From: Campylobacter concisus
GTDB taxonomy: Bacteria > Campylobacterota > Campylobacteria > Campylobacterales > Campylobacteraceae
Assembly (NCBI RefSeq): GCF_002913715.1
Contig: NZ_PPCE01000006.1
Location: 1 to 64,000 of the forward strand
Length of the DNA: 64,000 nucleotides
Reading direction: 5' to 3'
The first letter of the stretch is position 1. Each line of letters starts with the position of its first letter. Made by a program: the position numbers and the translations under genes. Below, in pieces: positions 55,638 through 64,000 of this stretch. The notes beneath the pieces are model-generated. The model was not told the origin of the DNA, did no database searches, and saw only the letters and a list, made by a program, of their open reading frames with translations.

Positions 55638-56623
55638 ACGAACACGATATCCAAGCTGGTTTAAAAAGCCTGATAGAGCAGACTTATCTAATAGAAAACG
55701 AATATAAAAATTTAACATCATCTTACGCAAACTTGCAAAATTTCATTAAAGATATTGTGGAAATTCTGCCAAATGCTATCTGGGTGTTAGATGAAAATGA
55801 TGAGATCTTTTTACAAAACTCAGAAGCAGTAAGACTTGGTAAAATTTTTAAAGAGATACCAAAAAAAGAGGGCGAGATAAATGTAGATGGGCAAATTTAT
55901 CTTTTTAAAACAAGCTCTAAAGATAATAAACTAATAATCTCTGCAACAAACATAACAGTAGAAAAACGCACCGAGCGTCTTGCCTCTATGGGCCAAGTAG
56001 CAGCTCACCTAGCCCACGAGATCAGAAATCCGGTAGGCTCTATCTCGCTTTTAGCATCAACACTACTTAAAAGAGCTGATGAGCGCATACAGCCTATCGT
56101 AAATCAAATACAAAAAGCTACATGGCGAGTCGAACGCATAATAAAAGCTACACTGCTTTTTACAAAGGGGCTTAATATAAATGCGCAAATTTTTGACTTT
56201 TCGCAGCTTAAAAAAGAGTGCGAAGAGGCTATAAATTTTTACGACTATTCAAAGGATATTAAATTTAGCCTAGAATTTCCAGATGGCAAATATATGGGCG
56301 ACCTTGATCTACTAGCCATCGTCTTTCAAAATATTTTATTTAACGCCATTGATGCCATCGAAGAGAGCGATGATGATGAAGGAGAGATCATTTTAAGCTA
56401 CGAAAAAACACCGAGTGAGCATAAATTTATCATTTACGATAGTGGCGAGCCTATCAAAGACAAAGCCATAGTCTTTGAGCCATTTAAAAGTAGCAAGCTA
56501 AAAGGAAACGGCCTTGGACTACACCTTTGCTTGCAGATCATAGAGGCTCACAAAGGCAGTATCGAGATCACACTAAATCCAAAAACATTTTGCATAAATT
56601 TACCAATAAAGGAGAAAGAATGA
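55634..56623 (+). CDS. flgS: Flagellar two-component sensor kinase FlgS
   Basis: Soluble NtrB-like histidine kinase (329 aa) that phosphorylates FlgR to switch on sigma-54 flagellar rod/hook genes. A PAS-like N-terminal region (about 40-110) is followed by the HisKA motif AAHLAHEIRNPVGS with phospho-acceptor H128, N-box FQNILFNAIDAIE near 233, G-boxes (DSGEPIKD and KGNGLGLHLCLQ) near 270-300. No membrane segment, as expected. Overlaps both neighbours by 4 nt. Confidence 0.93.
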   Translation: MNEHDIQAGLKSLIEQTYLIENEYKNLTSSYANLQNFIKDIVEILPNAIWVLDENDEIFLQNSEAVRLGKIFKEIPKKEGEINVDGQIYLFKTSSKDNKLIISATNITVEKRTERLASMGQVAAHLAHEIRNPVGSISLLASTLLKRADERIQPIVNQIQKATWRVERIIKATLLFTKGLNINAQIFDFSQLKKECEEAINFYDYSKDIKFSLEFPDGKYMGDLDLLAIVFQNILFNAIDAIEESDDDEGEIILSYEKTPSEHKFIIYDSGEPIKDKAIVFEPFKSSKLKGNGLGLHLCLQIIEAHKGSIEITLNPKTFCINLPIKEKE

Positions 56624-57282
56624 ACATACAAAACGAACTTGAGGCTTTTAAAAAATCTCTTCAAACGCTTGATTTAAGAGAAATTTCAAACGATGGAGCA
56701 AAAAACGTTGCATTTATCTGTATCGATATGATAGAGGCTTTTGCTGGAAGTGGTGCGCTCGCTAGTCAAAGAGTAGCAGCCTTATCAAAAGGGATCGCAA
56801 CACTTTTTGATAGAGCGTGGAAAGATTTTGGCTTTAGAAATTTTATCCTTATAGAAGATAGGCACACCAGTGATTCAAAAGAATTTGAGAATTTTCTGCC
56901 ACATGCCATACTTGATACAAATGAGATAAAAACCGTAAAAGAGATAGAAAATCTAAGCTTTTTTAAAGAGTTCAAGACATTTTATAAAAACTCTTTAAGC
57001 ATCGCATTTAATAAAGAATTTGAGAAATTTTTAGAAGAGCATCCGGAGCTAGACACCTTTATAGTCACCGGGGATTGTACTGATATGTGCGTTTATCAGT
57101 GTGTTAGCTATCTTAAACTACGAGCCAATGAATACAATAAAAAATCAAGAGTTATCGTGCCGTTTGATCTTACGCAAACGTACGATATACCAGGACACAA
57201 TGGCGACTTTTACCACGAGATGTTTTCTCTTCATATGAAGCTAGCACTTGGCGCTGATGTGGTAAAGAGTATTAAATTTTAA
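56620..57282 (+). CDS. Isochorismatase-like cysteine hydrolase
   Basis: A 220-aa hydrolase with the Asp-Lys-Cys triad of the nicotinamidase/isochorismatase family: D36 in ICIDMIEAF, K123 in FYKNSLS and C157 in GDCTDMCV. The start is the ATG at 56620, overlapping the flgS stop (ATGA), with AAAGGAGAA upstream. Nicotinamidase activity is possible, but the metal-site residues of PncA are not clearly present, so I leave the substrate open. Its stop shares the palindrome TTAA with the convergent gene. Confidence 0.82.
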   Translation: MNIQNELEAFKKSLQTLDLREISNDGAKNVAFICIDMIEAFAGSGALASQRVAALSKGIATLFDRAWKDFGFRNFILIEDRHTSDSKEFENFLPHAILDTNEIKTVKEIENLSFFKEFKTFYKNSLSIAFNKEFEKFLEEHPELDTFIVTGDCTDMCVYQCVSYLKLRANEYNKKSRVIVPFDLTQTYDIPGHNGDFYHEMFSLHMKLALGADVVKSIKF

Positions 57283-57968
57283 AGCTTACTTGAAATATTT
57301 ATGAGCCTATTTAGCTCGTCAAATTTAAAGCTAAGCTCGTATTTATCCGATACGATTTCATTAGGACTTTCGCTAAATTTTATATCACAGCTTAGCAAAA
57401 GTCCTTTTATAAAGATTTTGTGATCTAGCTCGTAGCTACTTATACACTCATTTACTATGCTCAAAAGCTCATTTGCTAGCACTGGCTCCTCAAAGACCAC
57501 ATCTGATCTAAAAGCCACATACGCCGCTCCGCCCTCGTACTCTATCCTATAATAATTTTGCTCATCAAAAGCGGTACAAAGTATCATACTAATCGTGTGA
57601 CCATTAAAATTTTCATCTAGATCAAATCGTGGCGTGCTAAATGCACTAAGTCCAAATTTCTCGCCAAACTCACGTGCTTTATTTGCAAGCTCGAGCAACC
57701 GCTCATCAAAGCCATTTATATTTTCATAACCCCAAAGCCACGTATTTGACGAGAAGCTCTCAGAGCCAATAAACTGCATGTCAAACTCACACCCATCAAA
57801 GTAAATTTTACCACTATCAAAATCAACCTGCCAGTTGCTACCTTCAACAAGCAGCTTAAATGCACGTTTTTGAAGTAATGTCGCTTTGCCAACACATGCG
57901 CTAAAAAGCTCGCTCCAGTTACTTTTATCTACGCTAAGCTTATCTAAAAACATCGCTTCTTTAGGCAT
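57279..57968 (-). CDS. DUF6882-like protein
   Basis: A soluble 229-aa protein, probably DUF6882 from the conserved NTWLWGYENINGFDERLL segment near residue 85. Function unknown. I use the ATG at 57968, which overlaps the dnaE stop as TAATG; an in-frame TTG two codons upstream is the alternative. There is no separate ribosome-binding site, so translation probably depends on dnaE termination. Its stop overlaps the convergent hydrolase gene. Confidence 0.7.
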   Translation of the reverse strand: MPKEAMFLDKLSVDKSNWSELFSACVGKATLLQKRAFKLLVEGSNWQVDFDSGKIYFDGCEFDMQFIGSESFSSNTWLWGYENINGFDERLLELANKAREFGEKFGLSAFSTPRFDLDENFNGHTISMILCTAFDEQNYYRIEYEGGAAYVAFRSDVVFEEPVLANELLSIVNECISSYELDHKIFIKGLLLSCDIKFSESPNEIVSDKYELSFKFDELNRLINISSKL

Positions 57969-60900
57969 TAGCAAGCTATTGCTTGAAGTGCTTTTTCTTT
58001 AAAGCTGTCATTTACAACAAATTTTGTCTTATAGACAAAAATTTGAGCCGTATTTTCATTTTTTATCTTAATAACAAGACGTTTATCATTGTTTGTGCCA
58101 CTTTTTATATGTTCGTTATAGCCAAGATTATAAAGGCTAGTTATCTTATCTTTGCTAAGCTCACTAAGGCATAAAAGCACCTCTAGCTCGGCATATTCTC
58201 TTGCTCTTTGAGGCGTGCTAGCTTCTTCATTTTTAGAAAATTTAGAGTTTTGTTTTAGTTTTCTTGTCTTAAAGTCTAAATTTTGTGCATCTTCTAGGCT
58301 ATAAACCTCGTTTAAATTTGTCCTTACAAATTGATCATCTTTTGTGATATTTATCCTAAAAGCATAAGGCAGGTCGCGTTTTGCCTCGTCCTTTACGATA
58401 TCTTCGATGTTACCAAGCTCTCTTTCAAAGACTGCGATCTCGATATTTCCGTGAAAATCAAGCACATTTATAGTGCCCATTTTCTTGCCACTTTTGGTTA
58501 TCCTTGTGCTAAAGTCTTCGATCTTACCAACGACTAAAATTTCAGCACTTTGTGGCAAGCTCTCAAATTCTGAGCTTAGAGTATATTTTATCTTGTTGAT
58601 CTCGTCTTTATAATCATCAAGCGGGTGGCCTGAGAGGTAGATACCAACGCTCTCTTGCTCAAATTTTAAAATTTGCTTGATGTCAAATTCGTCATTTATC
58701 GTGACAAAATTTATCTTCACATCGTTCATGCTCTCATCTTCGCCAAATAAACTCTCAACTGCATTTTTACGGATCTGAGCAGCACTCTTGCAAGCTTCTA
58801 TGATATTTTCTACATTTTGCATAAGCATCTTACGACTAAAGCCAAACTCATCAAAGCAACCAGCTTTTATGAGACTTTCAAAGACCTTTTTATTTACTTT
58901 AAATGGATCGATCCTTGAGACAAAGTCATCCATACTCTTAAACTCGCCATTTGCTTCACGCTCAGTGATAATGTTTTCAATAGCCGCTCCGCCAACACCT
59001 TTAATCGCGCCAAGCCCAAAGATAATGCCATCGTGACCCTCATTTTTAACGACGCTAAATTCTTTAGTTGATTTGTTGATAGATGGCGGTAAAGTATCTA
59101 TATTTATACGCTTTATCTCATCGATATAGCGAACGATCTTATCGACGTTGCTCTCTTCGCTCGTAAGAAGTGCGGCCATAAATTCAGCCGGGTAATAAGC
59201 CTTAAGATAAGCCGTCTGAAATGTGACGTAGGCGTAAGCTGCGGAGTGAGATTTATTAAAGCCATATCCTGCAAATTTTACAATTAGCTCGAAAAGATCG
59301 TCTGCTTTTTGTCCATTTAGCCCTTTTGCCTCAGCACCTTTTACAAACTCACCCTTTAGCCTATCCATCTCTTCTTTGATCTTTTTACCCATCGCACGGC
59401 GTACAAGGTCCGCCCCGCCAAGGCTAAAGCCGCCTATGGCTTGAACGATTTGCATAACTTGCTCTTGATAGACGATGACGCCGTATGTTGGCGCAAGGAT
59501 TGGTTCAAGCTCTTTAAATGAGTAGGTTATCTCTGCCTCGCCATGTTTTCTTTTGACAAAGTCATCAAGCATGCCACTCTCCATAGGTCCTGGGCGGTAG
59601 AGCGCTAGCATCGCGACGATATCCTCAAAGCAGTCTGGACGCAAGCTAGTTCCTAGCTTTCTCATGCCCTCGCCCTCGATTTGGAAAATTCCTATCGCTT
59701 GGCCGCTTTGTATCATTTTATAAACATTAGAATCGTTTTTATCGATCTGCTCCCAAATAATATCCTTGCCAGTTCGTTGTTTAACGAGCTTTATGGCATT
59801 ATCGATAACTGTTAGTGTTTTTAGTCCAAGAAAGTCAAATTTAATTAAATCCACATCCTCAAGATATTTAAGGCTATACTGCGTAACATATCGATCTTCT
59901 GGGCTATTTGGCTGGCGAAATAGCGGAGTTTTGTTCCACAGCTCCTCATTTGAGATAACGACACCTGCTGCGTGCTGACCGGCATTTCTATTTAGCCCCT
60001 CAAGATCAAGTGCAAATTTCCAAATTTTAGCTGCCTTTGGATTTTGGTTTATTAGCTCAGCTATCTTTGGCTCTTTTTCATAAGCATCTTTTAGTGTAAT
60101 GCCTAGTTCATCAGGTATTAACTTTGCCATCGCATCGGCTTCGGCGTAAGGCATATCACAAACCCTAGCAACATCCCTAATGACACCCTTTGCAAGCAAT
60201 TTACCAAATGTAATAACGCCAGCAACGTTAAATTTTCCATATTTTTGCGTAACATAGTCAATTATCTCGCCACGCCTACTTTGACAAAAATCCACGTCGA
60301 TATCTGGCATGCTAACACGCTCTGGGTTTAGAAATCTCTCAAAAAGTAGGTTGTATGGGATCGGGTCAAGGTCGGTGATCTTTAGCGAGTAAGCGACCAA
60401 GCTACCAGCCGCGGAACCACGTCCTGGGCCAACTGGCACACCTCTACTTTTGGCCTCATTTATGAAGTCCCAAACGATCATCATATAGCCTGGGAAATTC
60501 ATTTTATTAATTATGCCAATCTCTATCTCAAGACGCTTTTTGTATTCGTCATGTAAATTTTCAGGGACAAATTTTAGCCTCTCTTCAAGACCTTTTCTAC
60601 ATTCATATTCAAAAAATACAGCATCATTTTTAAAGCTATATCTATTTTCTGGCTCTGGAAGTGTTAAATTTCTCTCTTTAGCATACTCAAGTGTAAATTT
60701 AAAATTTGGCGGAGTTGGGTTGCCAAGCTTGATCTCAAGGTTGCACTTATCCACGATCTCTTGGGTATTTTCTATCACTTCAGGGATATCTAAAAATAGC
60801 TCACTCATCTGCTCTTTGCTTTTAACAAAAAACTCATGAACGCTGTGGCGAAGTCGGTTTGGATCATCTAAAGTTTTGTTCATCGCGATACACATAAAAA

Positions 60901-61585
60901 CCTCATGTGCGTCGGCTCGCTCTTTAAAAGTGTAGTGAGTATCGTTTGTAGCGATAACCTTTATGCCAGTCTCTTTAGCGATGCGTAAAATATCATCATC
61001 AATGCGTTTTTGATCGCCGATGCCGTGACGCATGATCTCAAGATAAAAGTCATCTCCAAAAATTTCTTTATATTCAAGTGCGACCTCTTTTGCTCTCTCG
61101 TAGCCCTTTGCGCCAAATTTCACATTGCGATCGCTTAAATTTAAATGCCAGCTCACCTCGCCCTGCAAGCACGCTGAGCTGCAAACTAGGCCCTCGCTAT
61201 GCTCTTTTAAGATTTTTTTATTGATACGAGGATAGTAGTAAAAGCCCTCGATGTAGCTCATGGAGCTAAGATACATCAGATTTTTATAGCCGGTCTCGTT
61301 TTTGGCGATTAGGATGAGGTGAAAGCGCTGTTTGGTGCTCTTGTCGTCAAGCTGCTCGCCGTTATGCACGTAAGCTTCGATGCCAATTAGTGGTTTTATC
61401 CCCTCTTTTTTCATCGCTTTGTAAAAATCTATCGCTCCAAACATATTGCCGTGATCAGTAATCGCCGCTGCTGTGTCGCCTCTATCATGAAGCACATGAA
61501 CTAGCTCTTTTATCTTGTTCGCTCCGTCAAGTAGGGAGTATTCGGTGTGTAAATGTAGGTGCGTAAAGCTAGAATTTTCACTCAT
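57968..61585 (-). CDS. dnaE: DNA polymerase III alpha subunit
   Basis: Replicative polymerase, 1205 aa. N-terminal PHP domain (THLHLHTEYSLLDGANKI, ITDHGNMFGAIDF), palm with VGPGRGSAAGSLVAYSL and the catalytic PDIDVDF near residue 412, later KFDFLGLKTL and NKSHSAAYAYVTF, then an OB domain near 985 (ILVVGKIEDFSTRITKSGKK). Standard DnaE type, no proofreading exonuclease. The start codon lies inside an 8-bp inverted repeat. Confidence 0.97.
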   Translation of the reverse strand: MSENSSFTHLHLHTEYSLLDGANKIKELVHVLHDRGDTAAAITDHGNMFGAIDFYKAMKKEGIKPLIGIEAYVHNGEQLDDKSTKQRFHLILIAKNETGYKNLMYLSSMSYIEGFYYYPRINKKILKEHSEGLVCSSACLQGEVSWHLNLSDRNVKFGAKGYERAKEVALEYKEIFGDDFYLEIMRHGIGDQKRIDDDILRIAKETGIKVIATNDTHYTFKERADAHEVFMCIAMNKTLDDPNRLRHSVHEFFVKSKEQMSELFLDIPEVIENTQEIVDKCNLEIKLGNPTPPNFKFTLEYAKERNLTLPEPENRYSFKNDAVFFEYECRKGLEERLKFVPENLHDEYKKRLEIEIGIINKMNFPGYMMIVWDFINEAKSRGVPVGPGRGSAAGSLVAYSLKITDLDPIPYNLLFERFLNPERVSMPDIDVDFCQSRRGEIIDYVTQKYGKFNVAGVITFGKLLAKGVIRDVARVCDMPYAEADAMAKLIPDELGITLKDAYEKEPKIAELINQNPKAAKIWKFALDLEGLNRNAGQHAAGVVISNEELWNKTPLFRQPNSPEDRYVTQYSLKYLEDVDLIKFDFLGLKTLTVIDNAIKLVKQRTGKDIIWEQIDKNDSNVYKMIQSGQAIGIFQIEGEGMRKLGTSLRPDCFEDIVAMLALYRPGPMESGMLDDFVKRKHGEAEITYSFKELEPILAPTYGVIVYQEQVMQIVQAIGGFSLGGADLVRRAMGKKIKEEMDRLKGEFVKGAEAKGLNGQKADDLFELIVKFAGYGFNKSHSAAYAYVTFQTAYLKAYYPAEFMAALLTSEESNVDKIVRYIDEIKRINIDTLPPSINKSTKEFSVVKNEGHDGIIFGLGAIKGVGGAAIENIITEREANGEFKSMDDFVSRIDPFKVNKKVFESLIKAGCFDEFGFSRKMLMQNVENIIEACKSAAQIRKNAVESLFGEDESMNDVKINFVTINDEFDIKQILKFEQESVGIYLSGHPLDDYKDEINKIKYTLSSEFESLPQSAEILVVGKIEDFSTRITKSGKKMGTINVLDFHGNIEIAVFERELGNIEDIVKDEAKRDLPYAFRINITKDDQFVRTNLNEVYSLEDAQNLDFKTRKLKQNSKFSKNEEASTPQRAREYAELEVLLCLSELSKDKITSLYNLGYNEHIKSGTNNDKRLVIKIKNENTAQIFVYKTKFVVNDSFKEKALQAIAC

Positions 61586-61608
61586 TTTTTATCCTTTTTT
61601 AATGAGTG
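61579..61608 (-). promoter_or_regulatory. Start-codon hairpin of dnaE
   Basis: Perfect 8-bp repeat: CACTCATT, 14-nt loop, AATGAGTG, read on either strand. In the dnaE transcript the right arm contains the AUG and the loop contains AAGGA. Folding would hide the start codon while exposing the ribosome-binding site. A candidate -10 (TG-TAAAAT, minus strand, 61617-61610) would start transcripts inside the left arm and prevent folding, so the effect depends on promoter choice. Confidence 0.4.
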
Positions 61609-61896
61609 GATTTTACAAAATTTTGGCTAATAAGGTGCTTGATGAAATCTTAATGGGAGCTTTAAAATTTAGATATTTTTCAGTCTGTGGCTAAGAACGA
61701 AGCGCGCTGTCATCTGATGCACTATGCTATTAAGGTCTTGTAAATTTTAAAATTTCATGAACGAGTAATTTCGACTCTAAAATTTGAACTAAGCGGTCAG
61801 TGAAGCCAAAATTTAGTAGTCAATTCTTTCGAGTGAAAGGAATTTGAAAATCTATAAAGTGAAAAAGAATTAGATCGCGGACTAAGCCGCAATCCA
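61609..61896. other. Spacer between usp and dnaE
   Basis: About 290 nt without a credible gene. It holds a 9-bp stem with one bulge and a GAGT loop (61822-61844) and a small GCGG/CCGC hairpin (61877-61890) just after the usp stop, which may end the pnp-usp transcript. The dnaE promoter must lie at its left end. The middle, about 61690-61800, is less AT-rich and may be gene debris or encode a small RNA; I cannot decide. Confidence 0.35.
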
Positions 61897-62751
61897 TTAT
61901 AGATAAACTGGGATATTTGTGTGTTCTAAGAAAAATCTCGAAGTGCCACCAAGCACCATTTCCATAAGACCATTTTCACCATATCTACTAGCAACGATTA
62001 GATCAGCATTTCTATCAATAGCTGCTTTTAAAAGTGCTTCACCAGGTATCATCGTAGTAGCAATCACTTCAAAAGTGGCTGATATGCCATGAATTTTGAA
62101 GTACTCTTCAAGCTTTTTAAGATTTAGTTCAGCATTATCGCCAAGGCTTGCTTTTGAGGTAATGCACTGAACCTTTTTTGCCTTTTTTAAAAGATCGATC
62201 GAGCCTGTTAATGCCCTTGAGCTTTGAGTAGTGCCTGTCCAGCTAACAAGGATATTATCAGCTTTAAACTCACGCATTTTTCTAGGGATTACAATCGCAT
62301 TTTTACCACTTTTTAAAACAGCTGACTCAAATGTACCAGTGATCTTTCCATCAAGTGGCACAGCAGCCACAACTAGGTCGCAAAATTTACTCTCTTGCTC
62401 CACTATCGCGCTTCTTTTGCCACTATGAATCGTAAAATTTGCAGTGCAAACATCTTCAATAATTTCACTAGTTACTTTTATGCCAAGCTCAGCACAAATT
62501 TTATTGAAAATTTTCTCATTCTCTTCATGCTCGACAGCTAGTTCAGATTTAGCTGATTTTAGAAATTCTTCAAAAAGTACTCCTCCACGAAGCGTCATTT
62601 TCATATTATAAACTACGCTTGGGTCAAGCTGGCAAGTCATAATTTCCATATGTGTGTTAAACCACTGAGCAACCTTTAGGGCACCATAAATTCTTGGCTC
62701 GATATCATCTCCAGCTCCTATTGGAAAAAGCAACTTTTTGTATTTCATCAT
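61897..62751 (-). CDS. Tandem universal stress protein
   Basis: A 284-aa cytoplasmic UspA-family protein made of two Usp domains. The second ends with the ATP-binding-type stretch ADLIVASRYGENGLMEMVLGGTSRFFLEHTNIPVYL. The first (about 1-150) is more diverged but has VVAAVPLDGKITGTFESAVLKSGKNAIVIPRK. Function is inferred from family (stress survival). Two adjacent ATGs; AAAGGA precedes the first. It follows pnp by 14 nt and is probably co-transcribed. Confidence 0.88.
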   Translation of the reverse strand: MMKYKKLLFPIGAGDDIEPRIYGALKVAQWFNTHMEIMTCQLDPSVVYNMKMTLRGGVLFEEFLKSAKSELAVEHEENEKIFNKICAELGIKVTSEIIEDVCTANFTIHSGKRSAIVEQESKFCDLVVAAVPLDGKITGTFESAVLKSGKNAIVIPRKMREFKADNILVSWTGTTQSSRALTGSIDLLKKAKKVQCITSKASLGDNAELNLKKLEEYFKIHGISATFEVIATTMIPGEALLKAAIDRNADLIVASRYGENGLMEMVLGGTSRFFLEHTNIPVYL

Positions 62752-62765
62752 CTGTCCTTTAAAAT

Positions 62766-64000
62766 TTATTCAACCAAAGAGAGCGAAATTTTATTTCCTT
62801 TTTGCTCGCTCACACACACTTTTACCTGATCGCCTACGTTTAATGGGGTTTTTATCTTTGAGATATGAAGCAAGCCATCAATGCCATCTTTTAGCTCGAT
62901 AAACACACCAAAATCAACAACACTCTTTACGGTTCCTAAAAACTCATCACCGATATTAAAATTTGGTTTTGAACGCTCTTTGTCGTGTTTAAATGGCTTT
63001 TTACCAAACGAGCGTCCATTGTCTTTTGAAGTGATAGAGATGATGTAGTCTTTTGCAGCATCGACATTTTTCTTTGCTCCACCTGCGATTTTTACCTCGC
63101 CTTTTTCTCTATCAAGATCGATTGAGACTTCAAATTTCTCAATGATCTCTTTTATAGTCTTGCCAGCTTGACCGATGATATCTACGATCTTGCTTGGATC
63201 AACGTTAAATAGCTCAAGTTTTGGAAGCACGTCTTCATTTATTTCTATATTTTTATCCGCTTCTGTCATCAAAGATAAGATATGTTCTCTACCACGTTTT
63301 GCTTGATAAAGTGCCTCTTTTAGCACTTCTAAACTAATGCCACCAAGCTTAATATCCATCTGAAGCGCTGTGATACCATCGCTTGTGCCCGCTACTTTAA
63401 AGTCCATATCGCCATCGTGATCTTCAAGCCCCATGATATCTGTTAGCACTGCGTGTTTATCGCCTTCAAATATTAATCCCATAGCGACACCTGCGACAAG
63501 TTTTAAAGTATTTACGCCAGCTGCCCTAAGTGCAAGAGAGCCACCACAAACGCTAGCCATCGAACTTGAGCCGTTGCTCTCTAAAATTTCTGAAACGACT
63601 CTTATTGTGTATGGTGATGCTAGATCAATGCTTGGCGCAAGGGCACGTTTGGCCAAATTTCCATGTCCAAGCTCGCGTCTACCAGGAGCTTTTAATGGGC
63701 TTGCCTCACCTACGCTAAAGCCTGGGAAATTGTAGTTAAACATAAATTTTTCTACAAAAGGTACTTTTTCAGTGAGGATGTCATACATCTGAGCATCGCT
63801 ATCTGTGCCAAGAGTAGCAACAACTAGCGCCTGAGTTTGACCTCTTGTAAAGAGGCATGAGCCATGTGCATTTGGAAGCACATTTGTCTCGATGCTAATA
63901 GGTCTAACCTCTTCAAGACCACGTCCATCAGCTCTAACACCCTCGTTTATGATCTGCTCTCTAACGATTTTCTTTTTATATTTGCCAAGGACATTTGTGA
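62766..64000 (-). CDS. pnp: Polynucleotide phosphorylase (5' end outside window)
   Basis: 3'-to-5' exoribonuclease of the RNA degradosome. The window holds the C-terminal part: the frame is open to the right edge, where it reads [20 protein letters not shown], the start of the second RNase PH domain. Then come [19 protein letters not shown], the active-site region [19 protein letters not shown], a KH domain ([18 protein letters not shown]) and an S1 domain ending ISLSLVE. The start codon lies outside. Confidence 0.96.
   Translation of the reverse strand, partial: TNVLGKYKKKIVREQIINEGVRADGRGLEEVRPISIETNVLPNAHGSCLFTRGQTQALVVATLGTDSDAQMYDILTEKVPFVEKFMFNYNFPGFSVGEASPLKAPGRRELGHGNLAKRALAPSIDLASPYTIRVVSEILESNGSSSMASVCGGSLALRAAGVNTLKLVAGVAMGLIFEGDKHAVLTDIMGLEDHDGDMDFKVAGTSDGITALQMDIKLGGISLEVLKEALYQAKRGREHILSLMTEADKNIEINEDVLPKLELFNVDPSKIVDIIGQAGKTIKEIIEKFEVSIDLDREKGEVKIAGGAKKNVDAAKDYIISITSKDNGRSFGKKPFKHDKERSKPNFNIGDEFLGTVKSVVDFGVFIELKDGIDGLLHISKIKTPLNVGDQVKVCVSEQKGNKISLSLVE

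Overview
The window is a stretch of core chromosome from a Campylobacter-type epsilonproteobacterium. It is AT-rich and densely packed, with many 1-17 nt gene overlaps and frequent TTG/GTG starts. The frdC-frdA-frdB order, cdsA-dxr-pgp1-tsaD, the paired dynamin-like GTPases, and the long mnmC-to-rodA block all match gene orders I remember from C. jejuni. The NCS2 uracil permease inside the dxr operon, the TorA-type reductase and the overall composition fit a non-thermophilic species such as C. concisus. I cannot confirm the species from sequence alone. I saw no rRNA, tRNA, IS element, prophage or CRISPR array.

Layout. 1-4.5 kb (minus): YbiT-type ABC-F protein, a DUF1287 exported protein, pgi and galU. 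4.6-6.1 kb (plus): YigZ/IMPACT protein and lgt. 6.2-9.7 kb: fumarate reductase frdCAB behind an inverted repeat. 9.7-10.9 kb: a tiny membrane protein divergent from an Mrr-family nuclease. 11.1-16.5 kb: envelope/isoprenoid operon cdsA-dxr-uraA-pgp1-tsaD. 16.6-20.5 kb: two overlapping dynamin-like GTPases. 20.5-24.6 kb: TorA-like molybdoenzyme (minus), a YgiN-like monooxygenase, and two unknown genes, one behind a sigma-28-like promoter. 24.7-33 kb (minus): M16 peptidase, an orphan solute-binding protein, a NIT-domain chemoreceptor and a complete polar amino-acid ABC transporter. 33.1-34.6 kb: putP. 34.7-49.5 kb (minus): mnmC, amiA, nitronate monooxygenase, tyrS, spoT, rpoZ, pyrH, EnvC-like protein, ftsX, ftsE, trmB, flpA (frameshifted) and an RluD-type pseudouridine synthase, with rodA divergent. 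50.7-54.7 kb (minus): thiD and thiE flanked by two paralogous class V (SufS-like) PLP enzymes. 54.8-57.3 kb (plus): stand-alone DUF234 protein, the flagellar kinase flgS and a cysteine hydrolase. 57.3-61.6 kb (minus): a DUF6882-like protein and dnaE. 61.9-64 kb (minus): tandem UspA protein and pnp, which runs off the end.

Main points for a second look. (1) The flpA lesion has the architecture of the RF2 programmed +1 frameshift: a 7-nt Shine-Dalgarno-like AAAGGAG, 3 nt, CCC, then an in-frame UAA. (2) A gene of unknown function has a near-consensus flagellar sigma-28 promoter. (3) Two SufS-like paralogues bracket thiDE. (4) frdA/frdB are compositional mosaics. (5) The dnaE start codon lies in a perfect 8-bp inverted repeat. 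(6) The flgS operon's first gene appears to start at AUA. Cell-wall, division and shape functions (FtsEX, EnvC-like, AmiA, Pgp1, RodA, Lgt, CdsA, Dxr) are unusually concentrated here.
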